In this document: piece by piece, positions 9,561-18,401 of the stretch
How the letters are laid out: each line of letters begins with the position of its first letter
How positions within the stretch are numbered: the stretch's first letter is position 1
DNA from: Mucilaginibacter sp. SJ
GTDB lineage: Bacteria; Bacteroidota; Bacteroidia; Sphingobacteriales; Sphingobacteriaceae
Direction of reading: 5' to 3'
NCBI RefSeq assembly: GCF_028993635.1
Contig: NZ_CP118631.1
Span: 3,596,001 to 3,660,000 of the forward strand
Length of the DNA: 64,000 nucleotides
Program-made: the position numbers and the translations under genes
The notes under the pieces: model-generated
What the model was told of the DNA's origin: nothing
What the model saw: the letters and a program-made list of their open reading frames with translations, nothing else
The model's database searches: none

Positions 9561-9780
9561 CTGTTTTGATAGTGCAAATGTACAATAAGTTATCACATCT
9601 GTTTGTCACAAATGGGCTCATCTGGCTAACAATTGCTTAACATGCTATCACCTAACCTATTAATTTCATTGATATAAGTCAATTTCTTTCTTACTATAAG
9701 TCAATGTGTGCCGTTTGGGTATTTTGCACCTTTGTGATACCCCAACCGATGAACGGACAGGATGATAAAATTTCAAAGAA

Positions 9781-10194
9781 ATGAAAACCGCTAAAGAATT
9801 ATTGCTCAACTACCTTGAGCAGATCAATAACCCAGATACAGCTATTGAACTTTTTGCCGACGATGCAGTGTTCGAGCTTCCCTACCTTGCAAGTTTAGGG
9901 TTACCCTGGCAATGGAAAGGCCGGGAAGTAATATATAATTTCCTTAAAAACCTACCCAAAACATTCGGCAATTTCAAATTTCAAAACATCAGGATCCATA
10001 TTGATACGCCCGATCAGGCCTTTGGAGAGTACGATGTGGACGCCATAGTCAATTCAACCGGCAGGTCTTATCCGCAAACTTATATGGGACGCGTAGTTGC
10101 CGAAAACGGCAAGATCAAGCTGATCCGCGAAGCGCTGGATATGGCTATAGTTGCAAAAGGGATGTTTCCGGATGGGTTGGCGCATTTAGTTTAA
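9781..10194 (+). CDS. SnoaL/NTF2-like small protein
   Basis: The 137-aa protein shows the alpha+beta cone pattern of the SnoaL-like/NTF2 fold. An N-terminal helix (TAKELLLNYLEQINNPDTAIELF) is followed by DDAVFELPYL, GREVIYNFLKNLPKTF and then curved strands ending around residue 120. Family members include isomerases, hydrolases and many proteins of unknown substrate. It stands alone, with 220 bp to the tRNA upstream. A promoter-like TTTG...TATTTTG arrangement lies at about 9714-9726, matching the Bacteroidota -33/-7 style only loosely. Confidence 0.7.
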   Translation: MKTAKELLLNYLEQINNPDTAIELFADDAVFELPYLASLGLPWQWKGREVIYNFLKNLPKTFGNFKFQNIRIHIDTPDQAFGEYDVDAIVNSTGRSYPQTYMGRVVAENGKIKLIREALDMAIVAKGMFPDGLAHLV

Positions 10195-10390
10195 GCAAGC
10201 TATACCATTATAAATAATTGTCATGTTGGTGATTTTTATTAGCGCACAAATGATCGCATTGCAGATAACAACCGAACAGTAGCTAAATGAAAGCGCACAA
10301 TTAATATAAACCCGCAAAGCCGTGAGGGCGCTGAGAAAAACCTTTGCGACTTAGCGCCTTTGCGAGAAGGCAATACGCTTTGACGTCGGC

Positions 10391-10415
10391 AGACGTAATA
10401 CGCAATTACGCGTCT
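10391..10415. repeat. Short palindromic intergenic repeat (AGACG...CGTCT)
   Basis: AGACGTAAT at 10391-10399 and ATTACGCGTCT at 10405-10415 form an imperfect dyad with a two-base bulge. Just upstream, 10313-10370 holds duplicated words around TTTGCGA (10342 and 10361). This type of REP-like palindrome is common between genes in Bacteroidota. It lies directly downstream of the NlpC/P60 gene and could also act as an RNA hairpin. Confidence 0.45.
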
Positions 10416-10430
10416 CTACATTCAAAAAAA

Positions 10431-11066
10431 TTAACGGGCTTCTTCAATCGTATTCGGAGCTGTCTCTTCTTCCTCTGCTTGCGGATCTTCTTTAAACACA
10501 CGGATGGTTTTAATATACCTGCGCTGGTAACGATCATTCATGGCGGTTTCGGTAACGCCATTTTCATCGCCCGATGTAGCATGGATAAACACCAATGGTT
10601 CGCCGGGTTGCGATACTACTATGCCTATGTGTCCTGCACTGCGGTAATTATGGCTGCGGGTACCGGTAAACAATATTAAATCGCCAAATCTGGCCTCCTT
10701 AATATCAATGCCCTTAACTGGTGCAAAATCCGATGAACTGCGAGGGATGGAGATGCCAAAATGAGTAAAAACATAACTAACAAAACCCGAGCAATCAAAC
10801 CCTTTTTCAGGATTGCTTGAACCATAACGATACCTGATGCCTTTCAGGGTTTGGGCAAACTCAACCAGCTCATCGGCTGTGGTTTCACCTGTTTCATAAT
10901 TGGCTTCAACTTCGGCATAATGATGCCTCAAGCGCGAATGGCTATGCGATTTTACCGTTCTGTTTGCCTTATGTTTTTTTGCTGCGTGAAAGACGGCAGG
11001 CTTTACCGGCTTCATAAGTGATAGACAAGCTACGATGAGGAGTTTGGAACCAATTACAAAATGCAT
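10431..11066 (-). CDS. NlpC/P60 (C40) cell-wall peptidase
   Basis: The 211-aa protein has a hydrophobic N-terminus (residues 1-18), a basic His/Lys-rich linker and a C-terminal NlpC/P60 domain from about residue 68. The catalytic Cys is C92 in GFDCSGFV, the His is H146 in AGHIGIVV, and the third polar residue is H162 in FIHATS. Such enzymes cleave D-Glu-diamino-acid bonds in peptidoglycan stem peptides. The C-terminus is acidic (EEEET). It is a single minus-strand gene, with the next gene divergent at 11245. Confidence 0.9.
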   Translation of the reverse strand: MHFVIGSKLLIVACLSLMKPVKPAVFHAAKKHKANRTVKSHSHSRLRHHYAEVEANYETGETTADELVEFAQTLKGIRYRYGSSNPEKGFDCSGFVSYVFTHFGISIPRSSSDFAPVKGIDIKEARFGDLILFTGTRSHNYRSAGHIGIVVSQPGEPLVFIHATSGDENGVTETAMNDRYQRRYIKTIRVFKEDPQAEEEETAPNTIEEAR

Positions 11067-11244
11067 ATTGTAATGATAGGTAAAAAATTCCGCGGATAGT
11101 AATCAAATTGTAAAAAAGATAGCAGGAGCAGTTGATACTATTATTTCATTTTCTTCATCAAAAAAATCAAAATGTGTGTTAAAATAACAATTAATAAAAA
11201 CATTACTTAATTTAGTATGGCCAATCAAATTGTAATACCCAGCC

Positions 11245-13191
11245 ATGATAACCCGGAAAATAACTCATCGTTTTTTAACGCTGTTCTCCATATTAATTTG
11301 CTTTTCTATCCCCCTTTACGTACAGGCACAAACGTCGCTGCATTCATTTTCGCTCCAGCAGGTCACCCTGCTGCCAGGTGTGTTTAAGGATGCGCAATTA
11401 ACAGACAAGGCATACATACTGGCTTTAGATCCTGATCGTTTACTGGCACCTTATCTTACCGAAGCAGGGATTAAACCCAAAAAGAAAAATTATGCAAACT
11501 GGGAAAATACCGGGCTGGACGGTCACATCGGCGGGCATTATTTATCCGCCTTGTCTTTTATGTACGCCTCCACCCACGATGCGGAACTAAACCGCCGGCT
11601 GGATTACATGCTGGCCGAACTTAAACGCGCCCAGGATAAAACAGGAAGCGGCTACCTTGGCGGTACGCCCGGAGGTACGGCTATGTGGAAGGATATTGCA
11701 GCAGGTAAGATTGAGGCCGATACCTTCGCCCTGAATAAAAAATGGGTGCCGCTTTATAATATCCACAAGCTTTTTGCAGGCTTACGCGATGCTTACCTGA
11801 TTGCCGGCAAAACCCAGGCAAAAGAGATCCTGGTAAGGCTAACCGATTATATCTATGGGGTTTCGCTCAAATTAACTGATGAGCAGATCCAAACCATGCT
11901 CATATCAGAACAAGGCGGTCTAAACGAAGTATTTGCCGATGTATCAGTTATAACCGGCCAGGATAAATATCTCACATTAGCCCGCAGGTTTTCCCATAAA
12001 GAGATCCTTAACCCTTTAATTCAGGGGCATGACGAGCTCAACGGCCTGCATGCCAATATGCAAATCCCCAAGGCTGTAGGTTTTCAGCGCATTTCGGAAG
12101 TTGGCCGCGATGCGGACTATGGCAAAGCTGCCCAATTTTTCTGGGAAACGGTGACCAAGAACCGTTCGGTTGTGATAGGCGGCAACAGCGTAAATGAGCA
12201 TTTTAACCCAACCGGCAATTTCACCAAAATGATCACAGACATTGCCGGGCCCGAAACCTGTAACTCCTACAATATGCTTAAATTAACCCGTCACCTTTTT
12301 GAAAAAGCCGGCGAAGTTAAGTATATGGATTTTTACGAACGCACGTTATACAATCACATCCTATCGAGCCAGCACCCTGTACATGGTGGTTTTGTTTACT
12401 ATACCTCCATGCGTCCGCGCCATTACCGGGTTTATTCGCAGCCACAGGTTGATATGTGGTGCTGTGTAGGTTCAGGAATGGAGAACCATGGTAAATATGG
12501 CGAGCTTATTTACAGCTATCAGCAAAAAAACATTTATGTAAACCTGTTTATAGCTTCCCGCTTAAACTGGGCAGCGCAAGGATTTGTGCTTTCGCAACAA
12601 ACCAAATTTCCGGATACGGAAACCACCAAACTATTGGTCGAAGCTGTAAAGCCCGGCAAATTTGACATTAATATCCGTTATCCACATTGGGTAAAGGCCG
12701 GCAAGCTGCAAATAAAGATTAACGGGGCAAATATTCCTGTAGATGCTCAACCTGGCTCTTACGTAAAACTTAACCGTACATGGAAAAAAGGCGATGCAAT
12801 AGAAGTGCGTTTGCCAATGGAATTAAGTACAGAGGCATTGCCGGATAGCTCGCACTACGTAGCATTTTTGAATGGGCCTATTGTATTAGCTGCAAAAACC
12901 GATACTACCGATCTTGATAACTTAATGGCCGATGGCGACCAATTTGGCGGCTATCGCGCACGCGGCAAAATGTATCCGCTAAATGAGGCGCCTATATTGG
13001 CAAGCAACCAGGCTAATCTTCAAAACTATCTGAAACCTGTTTCCGGGAAGCCTCAAACCTTTGTTGCGCCAGAACTGATCAGTCCGGCAAAATATAAAAA
13101 TCTGGAACTAATTCCTTTTTACAAATTGCATGACGCACGGTACATGATCTATTGGCATCAGGGTAGCCTGGATAATACAGGGAGTAAATAA
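11245..13191 (+). CDS. GH127/GH146-type beta-L-arabinofuranosidase (DUF1680)
   Basis: The 648-aa secreted enzyme has a signal peptide over residues 1-28. A long (alpha/alpha)6 barrel follows, then beta domains to the C-terminus. The zinc/catalytic set of the family is visible. E318 in NEHFNP is the probable acid/base. E337 and C339 in PETC, plus C406 and C407 in WCCVGSG, match the Glu-Cys-Cys-Cys zinc site of GH127 enzymes, with the first of the pair as nucleophile. Substrates are beta-L-arabinofuranosides of plant glycans. No SusC/D or other glycosidases are adjacent, so it is not part of a visible utilisation locus. Confidence 0.88.
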   Translation: MITRKITHRFLTLFSILICFSIPLYVQAQTSLHSFSLQQVTLLPGVFKDAQLTDKAYILALDPDRLLAPYLTEAGIKPKKKNYANWENTGLDGHIGGHYLSALSFMYASTHDAELNRRLDYMLAELKRAQDKTGSGYLGGTPGGTAMWKDIAAGKIEADTFALNKKWVPLYNIHKLFAGLRDAYLIAGKTQAKEILVRLTDYIYGVSLKLTDEQIQTMLISEQGGLNEVFADVSVITGQDKYLTLARRFSHKEILNPLIQGHDELNGLHANMQIPKAVGFQRISEVGRDADYGKAAQFFWETVTKNRSVVIGGNSVNEHFNPTGNFTKMITDIAGPETCNSYNMLKLTRHLFEKAGEVKYMDFYERTLYNHILSSQHPVHGGFVYYTSMRPRHYRVYSQPQVDMWCCVGSGMENHGKYGELIYSYQQKNIYVNLFIASRLNWAAQGFVLSQQTKFPDTETTKLLVEAVKPGKFDINIRYPHWVKAGKLQIKINGANIPVDAQPGSYVKLNRTWKKGDAIEVRLPMELSTEALPDSSHYVAFLNGPIVLAAKTDTTDLDNLMADGDQFGGYRARGKMYPLNEAPILASNQANLQNYLKPVSGKPQTFVAPELISPAKYKNLELIPFYKLHDARYMIYWHQGSLDNTGSK

Positions 13192-13213
13192 AAGGTATGG
13201 AGATGACTCCTTA

Positions 13214-13602
13214 GAGGCTGTTTAAAAAAACGTCATTGCGAGTAACCATCAGGGAAGCCCTGTAAAAAAACGTGACGACATGAAAAATATATTTAGCGGA
13301 TTTGCGCGTGGGCCGCGTTAGGGATTGCAGTGTAAAGCCCGGAGCGCGTAGAGGGGTTGCGGGCAGGAAAGGCGAGGACTTGCAACGGAAAGCCCGGGCC
13401 GCAGGCAACGCTCATGTTATAAAATAGATCCAATAAACATACTTAATAATCAATAATTTACGATCAAGTCATTATAAGGCACGAAGCAATCCCAAACGGC
13501 AGAGCGACTAAGCAAGTTTCCCTGTATAGTTCGCGATTGCTTCGTACCTTATAATGACGTTAGGGATATATCAGTTTTGTTAAATCGCTTTTAAACAGTT
13601 CC
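13214..13602. mobile_element. Non-coding MITE-like element flanked by TTA
   Basis: GAGGCTGTTTAAAA at 13214-13227 is mirrored by TTTTAAACAGTTCC at 13589-13602 (11 of 14 match). Both ends abut TTA (13211-13213 and 13603-13605), a possible 3-bp target duplication. The 389 bp inside has no transposase. It holds a GC-rich core (about 13300-13415) with two related GAAAGCCCGG/TAAAGCCCGG words, and a 91-bp palindrome at 13468-13558. It may be a compound of nested repeats. It fills the whole gap between the GH127 and LysR genes. Confidence 0.45.
13468..13558. repeat. Palindromic repeat, 23-bp arms with one mismatch
   Basis: The arms at 13468-13490 and 13536-13558 are reverse complements apart from one base. 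The interior at 13520-13540 (starting CCCTGTATAG) matches 32288-32308 at 19 of 21 positions, so this is one copy of a family also found after metF. The structure would fold as a long hairpin. No ORF is inside. Confidence 0.65.
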
Positions 13603-13641
13603 TTAGTTAAAAGGCCGGCATCTTTTTACTACTAATATGCC

Positions 13642-14505
13642 TCACTGCAGCACCAATTTTAACACGTTAGCAAGTACAGGGTTATGGTCATCGGCCCTCC
13701 AGTTGATGTACAGGTCGGTTTTAAAAGGAAGCCTGATAAACCGGATTCCCGGGCTTTCATGATACATGTATGAATCGGGCAATATGGCAATACCCAGCCC
13801 TTTCTTAACTAATGCAATAATGGTTGATCCAAATTCAGAATACAGGTAATCGTCGGGAACAATATCAAACGACCTGAACATCTGCTGAATGATATCACTG
13901 TAACTGCTTCCCTCGTCCCTTATCGGCAATATAAATTTCTGTCGGGAAAGGGTTTCTTTTGACAGATCATCTATTGCATGATAAACATGATCTTCCGGAA
14001 CTACGATTGACAGATAATCACTGTAAATTTTTTCCGATTTGATTCCCTGTGTTGTATTAACATCCCTTGTAACCGAAAGATCGATCTTATAATTTCTCAA
14101 AAACTCCTGCTGATTTTCATAGCGCAGCTGCACCAATTCAACCTGTAGCTTAGGAAATGCATTGGATATGCGGGCGATCAGATCCGGCATTAACGAACCT
14201 GATATGGAATCGGGGTGGGCAATTCTTATTGTACCACTTTCACCTAAATGGATCTGCCGGGCAAACTGATGAATGAATTCAAGCTCACTTAACTCTATCT
14301 CCCACTTCTCCCGCAAAAACTTACCTGCGGGAGTTAGCTTTACATTACGTTTATTCCGCTCAAATAACAGCAGCCCCAACTCGCTCTCTAATGCTTGAAT
14401 GTGCCGACTGAGGGCAGACTGCGTAATGTTCATTTTTCCGGCTGTATTCCAAAAATGAAGCTCTTTCGCTAAGGCTAAAAAGTATTTGATCTGCTGTAAA
14501 TCCAT
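13642..14505 (-). CDS. LysR-family transcriptional regulator
   Basis: The 287-aa protein has an N-terminal winged helix-turn-helix (residues 1-60: QIKYFLALAKELHFWNTAGKMNITQSALSRHIQALESELG). A periplasmic-binding-like effector domain follows from about residue 88 (GTIRIAHPDSISGSLMPDLI). Length is typical. It is divergent from the GNAT and EamA genes across 65 bp containing a perfect dyad. The usual LysR logic suggests it controls that neighbouring pair and itself. The co-inducer is unknown. Confidence 0.92.
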   Translation of the reverse strand: MDLQQIKYFLALAKELHFWNTAGKMNITQSALSRHIQALESELGLLLFERNKRNVKLTPAGKFLREKWEIELSELEFIHQFARQIHLGESGTIRIAHPDSISGSLMPDLIARISNAFPKLQVELVQLRYENQQEFLRNYKIDLSVTRDVNTTQGIKSEKIYSDYLSIVVPEDHVYHAIDDLSKETLSRQKFILPIRDEGSSYSDIIQQMFRSFDIVPDDYLYSEFGSTIIALVKKGLGIAILPDSYMYHESPGIRFIRLPFKTDLYINWRADDHNPVLANVLKLVLQ

Positions 14506-14506
14506 T

Positions 14507-14523
14507 AATGCAATATATGCATT
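14507..14523. promoter_or_regulatory. LysR-type operator dyad AATGCA-N5-TGCATT
   Basis: AATGCA (14507-14512) and TGCATT (14518-14523) form a perfect 17-bp dyad immediately upstream of the LysR start and 48 bp from the divergent GNAT start. A further TGCATTT lies at 14549-14555. The spacing and symmetry fit LysR recognition boxes (T-N11-A type). Binding is inferred from position only. Confidence 0.5.
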
Positions 14524-14570
14524 AATAGATGATAAAATAGCATTTTACTGCATTTAACATCTAAGTAAAT

Positions 14571-15104
14571 TTGCATATGGACAACATAAAGATTGTCGGC
14601 GTAACGCCAAACGATGTAGCTCGACTTCAAGATATTAGCATACAAACCTTTTCCGAAACTTTTTCGGCGGTTAACTCGCCGGAAGACATGGCGCAATACC
14701 TCAATGAGAGCTTGTCATTAAGTAAGCTGAGCGATGAACTGAACAATAAATCATCACAGTTTTATTTTGCAGTACAGGGCGAGCAGGTAATAGGCTATCT
14801 GAAGCTGAATACAGGGCAGGCGCAAACTGATGTTAAAGCCAACGATGCTCTTGAAATTGAGCGCATTTACGTATCACAGGCATTTCTTGGAAAAAACATC
14901 GGAAAGCTCCTGTATGAAAAAGCAGTTCAGATAGCCCAACAAGCCGGTGCCAGGTACATTTGGCTTGGTGTATGGGAAAAGAATTTCAGGGCGATCAGCT
15001 TTTACAAGAAGAATGGCTTTGTGGAGTTTGACCAGCACGTGTTTATGTTAGGTACGGACAGGCAGATAGACATTATGATGAAAAAAGATTTAACAAACGA
15101 TTGA
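14571..15104 (+). CDS. GNAT-family N-acetyltransferase
   Basis: The 177-aa protein carries the GNAT core. The acetyl-CoA-binding strand/loop is IERIYVSQAFLGKNIGKLLYEKAVQIA (about 100-126), with the Q/R-x-x-G-x-G/A-like pattern. It is followed by ARYIWLGVWEKNFRAISFYKKNGF (about 128-152), typical of the family. The acceptor is unknown. The next gene starts within or a few bases after its stop, so it forms an operon with the EamA transporter, probably under the divergent LysR protein. Confidence 0.88.
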   Translation: MHMDNIKIVGVTPNDVARLQDISIQTFSETFSAVNSPEDMAQYLNESLSLSKLSDELNNKSSQFYFAVQGEQVIGYLKLNTGQAQTDVKANDALEIERIYVSQAFLGKNIGKLLYEKAVQIAQQAGARYIWLGVWEKNFRAISFYKKNGFVEFDQHVFMLGTDRQIDIMMKKDLTND

Positions 15105-15109
15105 GACGG

Positions 15110-16003
15110 ATGGAGAAAAAGAACGTTTTCCTTGTATTACTGGTATTGGGCACAGCCTTTTGGGGCATATCATTTTCAATAACCAAACTGGCTATCGGTC
15201 ATGCTTCCTCGCTCATCTTTTTGTTTTATCGCTTTTTGGCAGCAGCAGTGGTTTTGTCGGTCATATTCTCAAAACATTTAAGGCAGATAAACCGGGAATC
15301 TATTAAAACAGGAATAAGTTTGGCTGTACCCCTTACGCTCGGAATTTATCTTCAAACGCTGGGCATCAAACATAGCTCTGCTTCGCAATGTTCTTTTGTT
15401 GCGGGTACCTGTGTAATTATTATCCCCCTCTTAAAAGCAATTTTTTACAATACTGTTGCGCCTGCAAAAATCTGGCTGGCTGCTATTATAGCTTTGGCAG
15501 GCTTATCAGTTATTTCTATCAATGCTAATTTTTCGGTTAGTCTCGGCGATTTGTACACCATTGCCGGAGCAATTGCCTTTGCTGTTTATTTGATCAAGGT
15601 TGAAAAACTATCCAAAGTACAGCATATCGCACACACCGTTGTGCCAATGTTTGCGGCTTGTGCCATCATCACCTGCTGTTTGGCCTTAGCCGATAATACC
15701 AGTACCGGCTGGCTGCCGCAAAACAATGAATTTTGGATGGGTGTTGTTTATTGCTCGTTGTTTTCTACTGCTTACATGTACACCATTTCCAACATCTCCC
15801 AGCGTTACCTTAGTGCCGAAAGGGTTGCCATTATTTACCTTTTTGAACCGATATTTGGAGCAATTGCCGCGTGTTTTATTTTAGGCGAACACCTTACCTG
15901 GCGATTGTTTTTAGGCGGAAGCCTGATTTTTGCTGCAACACTCATTTCCGAATTGAAGTTCGACCGGAAAGCAATTATGCTTGAAGCAAACGCAATCGAT
16001 TAG
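15110..16003 (+). CDS. EamA/DMT-family transporter
   Basis: From the ATG at 15110 this is 297 aa. An in-frame TTG at 15101 overlapping the GNAT stop is possible but less likely. Ten hydrophobic helices form two homologous EamA halves. The first opens with ILGTAFWGISFSITKLA-like sequence and the second carries YTISNISQRYLSAERVAIIYLFEPIFGAI, the usual glutamate-proline region. Such proteins export amino acids or other metabolites, substrate unknown. It is the second gene of the GNAT unit. Confidence 0.88.
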   Translation: MEKKNVFLVLLVLGTAFWGISFSITKLAIGHASSLIFLFYRFLAAAVVLSVIFSKHLRQINRESIKTGISLAVPLTLGIYLQTLGIKHSSASQCSFVAGTCVIIIPLLKAIFYNTVAPAKIWLAAIIALAGLSVISINANFSVSLGDLYTIAGAIAFAVYLIKVEKLSKVQHIAHTVVPMFAACAIITCCLALADNTSTGWLPQNNEFWMGVVYCSLFSTAYMYTISNISQRYLSAERVAIIYLFEPIFGAIAACFILGEHLTWRLFLGGSLIFAATLISELKFDRKAIMLEANAID

Positions 16004-16102
16004 TCGCGTTACCGCTTGTAGTAACCTTAAAACATCACTGGAAAAGAAATAAGTTTGTGGCTTTCCGGCTTAATATTTTAATATTAACTTTTATGTATTA
16101 TA

Positions 16103-16633
16103 CTATTTAGTGGTCTGTGCGCCCATTTTTACACCTAATTTTTCATACGCGATATCGTTGGGTTCCCAAAGTTCTATTTTATTTCCTTCAAGATCCATGA
16201 TATGCACAAACTTGCCATAGTCAACGGTTTCTACCGTATCTACAATCGTAACACCTTCCTTTTTAAGTTGTGCTACAAGCGCGGTTAAATTATCCACCCT
16301 GTAATTAATCATAAAGTCCTTTCCGGAAGGGTCAAAGTATTTGGTTTTCTCGTTAAAGGGACTCCATTGGGTAAAACCTTTCCTGAGGGTATCGGCACCT
16401 TGTCGCCATTCAAACACAGCGCCGTATTGGTTTGTCTGCAAACCAAGGTGTTCTTTGTACCACGCCCTTACCTTAGCCGGTTCCTTACATTTAAAAAAGA
16501 TGCCGCCAATGCCGGTTACCCTTTTTAATTCAGCCGGTTGATGGGCTTGTCCTCCGGAAAGGGAAGCTTTGAAGGCGAATCCGGAGCCAAACGAGGCGAT
16601 AATGAGCAGCAAGATAAAGATCGTTTTTTTCAT
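16103..16633 (-). CDS. Exported VOC/glyoxalase-like protein
   Basis: The 176-aa protein starts with a signal-peptide-like segment (residues 1-22). A vicinal-oxygen-chelate domain follows from about residue 40: GIGGIFFKCKEPAKVRAWYKEHLGL, ...FMINYRVDNLTALVAQLKKEGV, ...FVHIMDLEGNKIELWEP, with the C-terminal Glu of the metal site present. It may be a lyase or binding protein, but the substrate is unknown. Export is unusual in this family. It stands alone, with a hairpin at 16714-16741 upstream. Confidence 0.78.
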   Translation of the reverse strand: MKKTIFILLLIIASFGSGFAFKASLSGGQAHQPAELKRVTGIGGIFFKCKEPAKVRAWYKEHLGLQTNQYGAVFEWRQGADTLRKGFTQWSPFNEKTKYFDPSGKDFMINYRVDNLTALVAQLKKEGVTIVDTVETVDYGKFVHIMDLEGNKIELWEPNDIAYEKLGVKMGAQTTK

Positions 16634-16713
16634 AGCCGATTATAGTTAAGCTTGTTTACAGTTAGTTAATGAAATTTAAAGCATTTGAAAAGCAAAACAA
16701 AACCACAAATGAA

Positions 16714-16741
16714 AAAGCCTCAAATCTTTCAACTTGAGGCT
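16714..16741. terminator. Hairpin AAGCCTCAA...TTGAGGCT, terminator-like copy
   Basis: AAGCCTCAA (16716-16724) pairs with the TTGAGGCT ending at 16741. The loop is nearly identical to the terminator at 9442-9483. It lies 64 bp after the end of the minus-strand MFS gene in transcription order. The downstream T run on the minus strand (TTTTTC) fits termination of that gene. Confidence 0.6.
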
Positions 16742-16804
16742 CATTATGCGGATTGAACTCTTTAACAATATTTAAAGAATCTGCGTGTTTAGCTCTTCCC
16801 TGCC

Positions 16805-18100
16805 TTATTCGGCCTGCTGTTTCATTAGTTTTTTAGCCGCAACTAAAGCTAATAAGGTAATCATTGCTGCGGCTGTAAGATAGTACCCTACATAAGCAAG
16901 ACCGTAACTGTGCGCCAGCGTCGTTGCCAGGTATGGTGTAAGCGATGCCCCTAAAATACCGGCCAGGGTAAAAGCCAAAGAAGCACCTGTATAACGAACA
17001 GCCGGCGGAAAGATACCTGCAAGCGCTGTACCTATCGGACCATACGTAAGCCCCATCAGAAACATTCCTATCGACAAGAAGATAGCCGTTATCACTAAAC
17101 TTCCGGATGTAAACAAAGGCGCAAACACAAGCCCGAACGCTATAATGCATATTGTTGCTACAATTAACATGTTATTACGCCCATACTTATCTGCCAGCAC
17201 AGCCGATAGCGGGATACCTATTCCAAATGCCAGCATTGAGATCATTTGTATAATGAGGAATGAGCTTTTAGTATAATGCAACGCTGTAGTACCCCAGCTT
17301 AGCGTAAATACCGTCATTAAATAAAATAGCAGAAAAGTAGTAACAGTTGCCAGCGTACCCAACGTAATAGCTGCAGTATGTTTTACAAAAACATCGGCAA
17401 CCGGTACTTTCGAACGCTCATTATTATTAACCATCTTTGTAAACTCGGGCGTTTCGGATATTTTTAACCGCACGTAAAGACCAACCCAAACCAGCAACGC
17501 GCTTGCAAGAAACGGTATGCGCCAACCATAGGTTAGGAAATTATCTTCGCTCATGGTTTTACTGAGGATAAAGAACGTACCGCTCGATAACAGGAAACCT
17601 ATAGGTGCGCCCAATTGCGGAAACATACCGTACCAGGCTTTTTTATGTGCCGGGGCATTTTCTGTAGCCAGTAATACTGCACCGCCCCATTCGCCCCCCA
17701 GCCCAAGCCCTTGTCCAAAACGAAACAAGGCAAGCAGTACCGGCGCTGCGATACCAATGGAAGCATAGCCGGGCAAAAGCCCGATGGCAACGGTTGAAGG
17801 CCCCATGGTTAATAGTGCTGCAACCAATGTGGCTTTACGCCCTTTACGATCACCAAAATGCCCGAATATTGCTGCCCCCAATGGCCTCGCAAAAAAAGCT
17901 AAGGCAAACGTTGCCAGCGATTCGAGCGTAGCCGAAGTAGGATCTGCAGATGGGAAAAATAACTTAGGAAATACCAATACCGCAGCAGTGGCATAAATAT
18001 AAAAATCAAAAAACTCGATGGTTGTTCCGATGAGGCTTGCAGTAAGGATCCGGCCAACCGGATTCCCTGCAGAAGGCTGCTGATTCATAGCCTCAAACAT
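16805..18100 (-). CDS. MFS transporter of the metabolite:H+ symporter (MHS) type
   Basis: The 431-aa protein has twelve hydrophobic helices. The MHS features are clear: SLIGTTIEFFDFYIYATAA near residue 20, the loop GHFGDRKGRKATL near 82 and FRFGQGLGLGGEWGGA near 127. Relatives include shikimate, alpha-ketoglutarate and proline/betaine symporters (ShiA, KgtP, ProP), so a small organic acid or zwitterion is likely. The substrate cannot be fixed from sequence. ATG at 18088 is an alternative start. It is a single gene between two hairpins of the same family. Confidence 0.88.
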   Translation of the reverse strand: MFEAMNQQPSAGNPVGRILTASLIGTTIEFFDFYIYATAAVLVFPKLFFPSADPTSATLESLATFALAFFARPLGAAIFGHFGDRKGRKATLVAALLTMGPSTVAIGLLPGYASIGIAAPVLLALFRFGQGLGLGGEWGGAVLLATENAPAHKKAWYGMFPQLGAPIGFLLSSGTFFILSKTMSEDNFLTYGWRIPFLASALLVWVGLYVRLKISETPEFTKMVNNNERSKVPVADVFVKHTAAITLGTLATVTTFLLFYLMTVFTLSWGTTALHYTKSSFLIIQMISMLAFGIGIPLSAVLADKYGRNNMLIVATICIIAFGLVFAPLFTSGSLVITAIFLSIGMFLMGLTYGPIGTALAGIFPPAVRYTGASLAFTLAGILGASLTPYLATTLAHSYGLAYVGYYLTAAAMITLLALVAAKKLMKQQAE

Positions 18101-18136
18101 ATCAAATTTGAGTGAATGTGCAAGTAGGCAAGAAAT

Positions 18137-18175
18137 TAAAAAGCCTCAAGTTTTTCAACTTGAGGCTTTTCATTT
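18137..18175 (-). terminator. Terminator of tRNA-fMet copy 2
   Basis: AAAAGCCTCAAG (18139-18150) pairs with CTTGAGGCTTTT (18160-18171), giving a strong stem with an A/T-rich flank on each side. It sits immediately downstream of the minus-strand tRNA at 18180 and matches the hairpin behind tRNA copy 1. Confidence 0.8.
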
Positions 18176-18179
18176 TTCG

Positions 18180-18252
<73 letters not shown>

Positions 18253-18340
18253 CTGTATTTGTGCTATATATTTGAGATCCGGTCATAACCCCGGAAAGGT
18301 GCTTCCAATTATCAAAATGCAAATTTGCACTCCGTTTTAA

Positions 18341-18379
18341 TTGGACTGCAAAGATATAATTCGTTTCTTTGCAGTCCAA
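18341..18379. promoter_or_regulatory. Perfect 13-bp inverted repeat upstream of era
   Basis: TTGGACTGCAAAG (18341-18353) and CTTTGCAGTCCAA (18367-18379) are exact reverse complements separated by 13 bp. The repeat ends 22 bp before the era start. A 12-bp palindrome TGCAAATTTGCA lies at 18319-18330. It could be an operator or a 5'-UTR hairpin. No T run follows that would make a simple terminator. Confidence 0.5.
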
Positions 18380-18401
18380 ATATATTTTTAATTATTTTTT
18401 T

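Noticed and set aside
11245..13191. Polysaccharide utilisation locus around the GH127 gene
   Set aside because: No SusC/SusD pair, sulfatase or further glycosidase is adjacent; the beta-barrel protein at 4705 is 4 kb away and unlinked.
13211..13408. 65-codon minus-strand ORF after the GH127 gene
   Set aside because: It lies inside the repeat element with GC-rich core and has an unbalanced Pro/Arg/Ser composition unlike neighbouring proteins.
16833..17150. 105-codon minus-strand ORF inside the MFS gene
   Set aside because: A shadow frame of the transporter gene on the same strand; Cys/Tyr/Arg-rich composition and no independent evidence.
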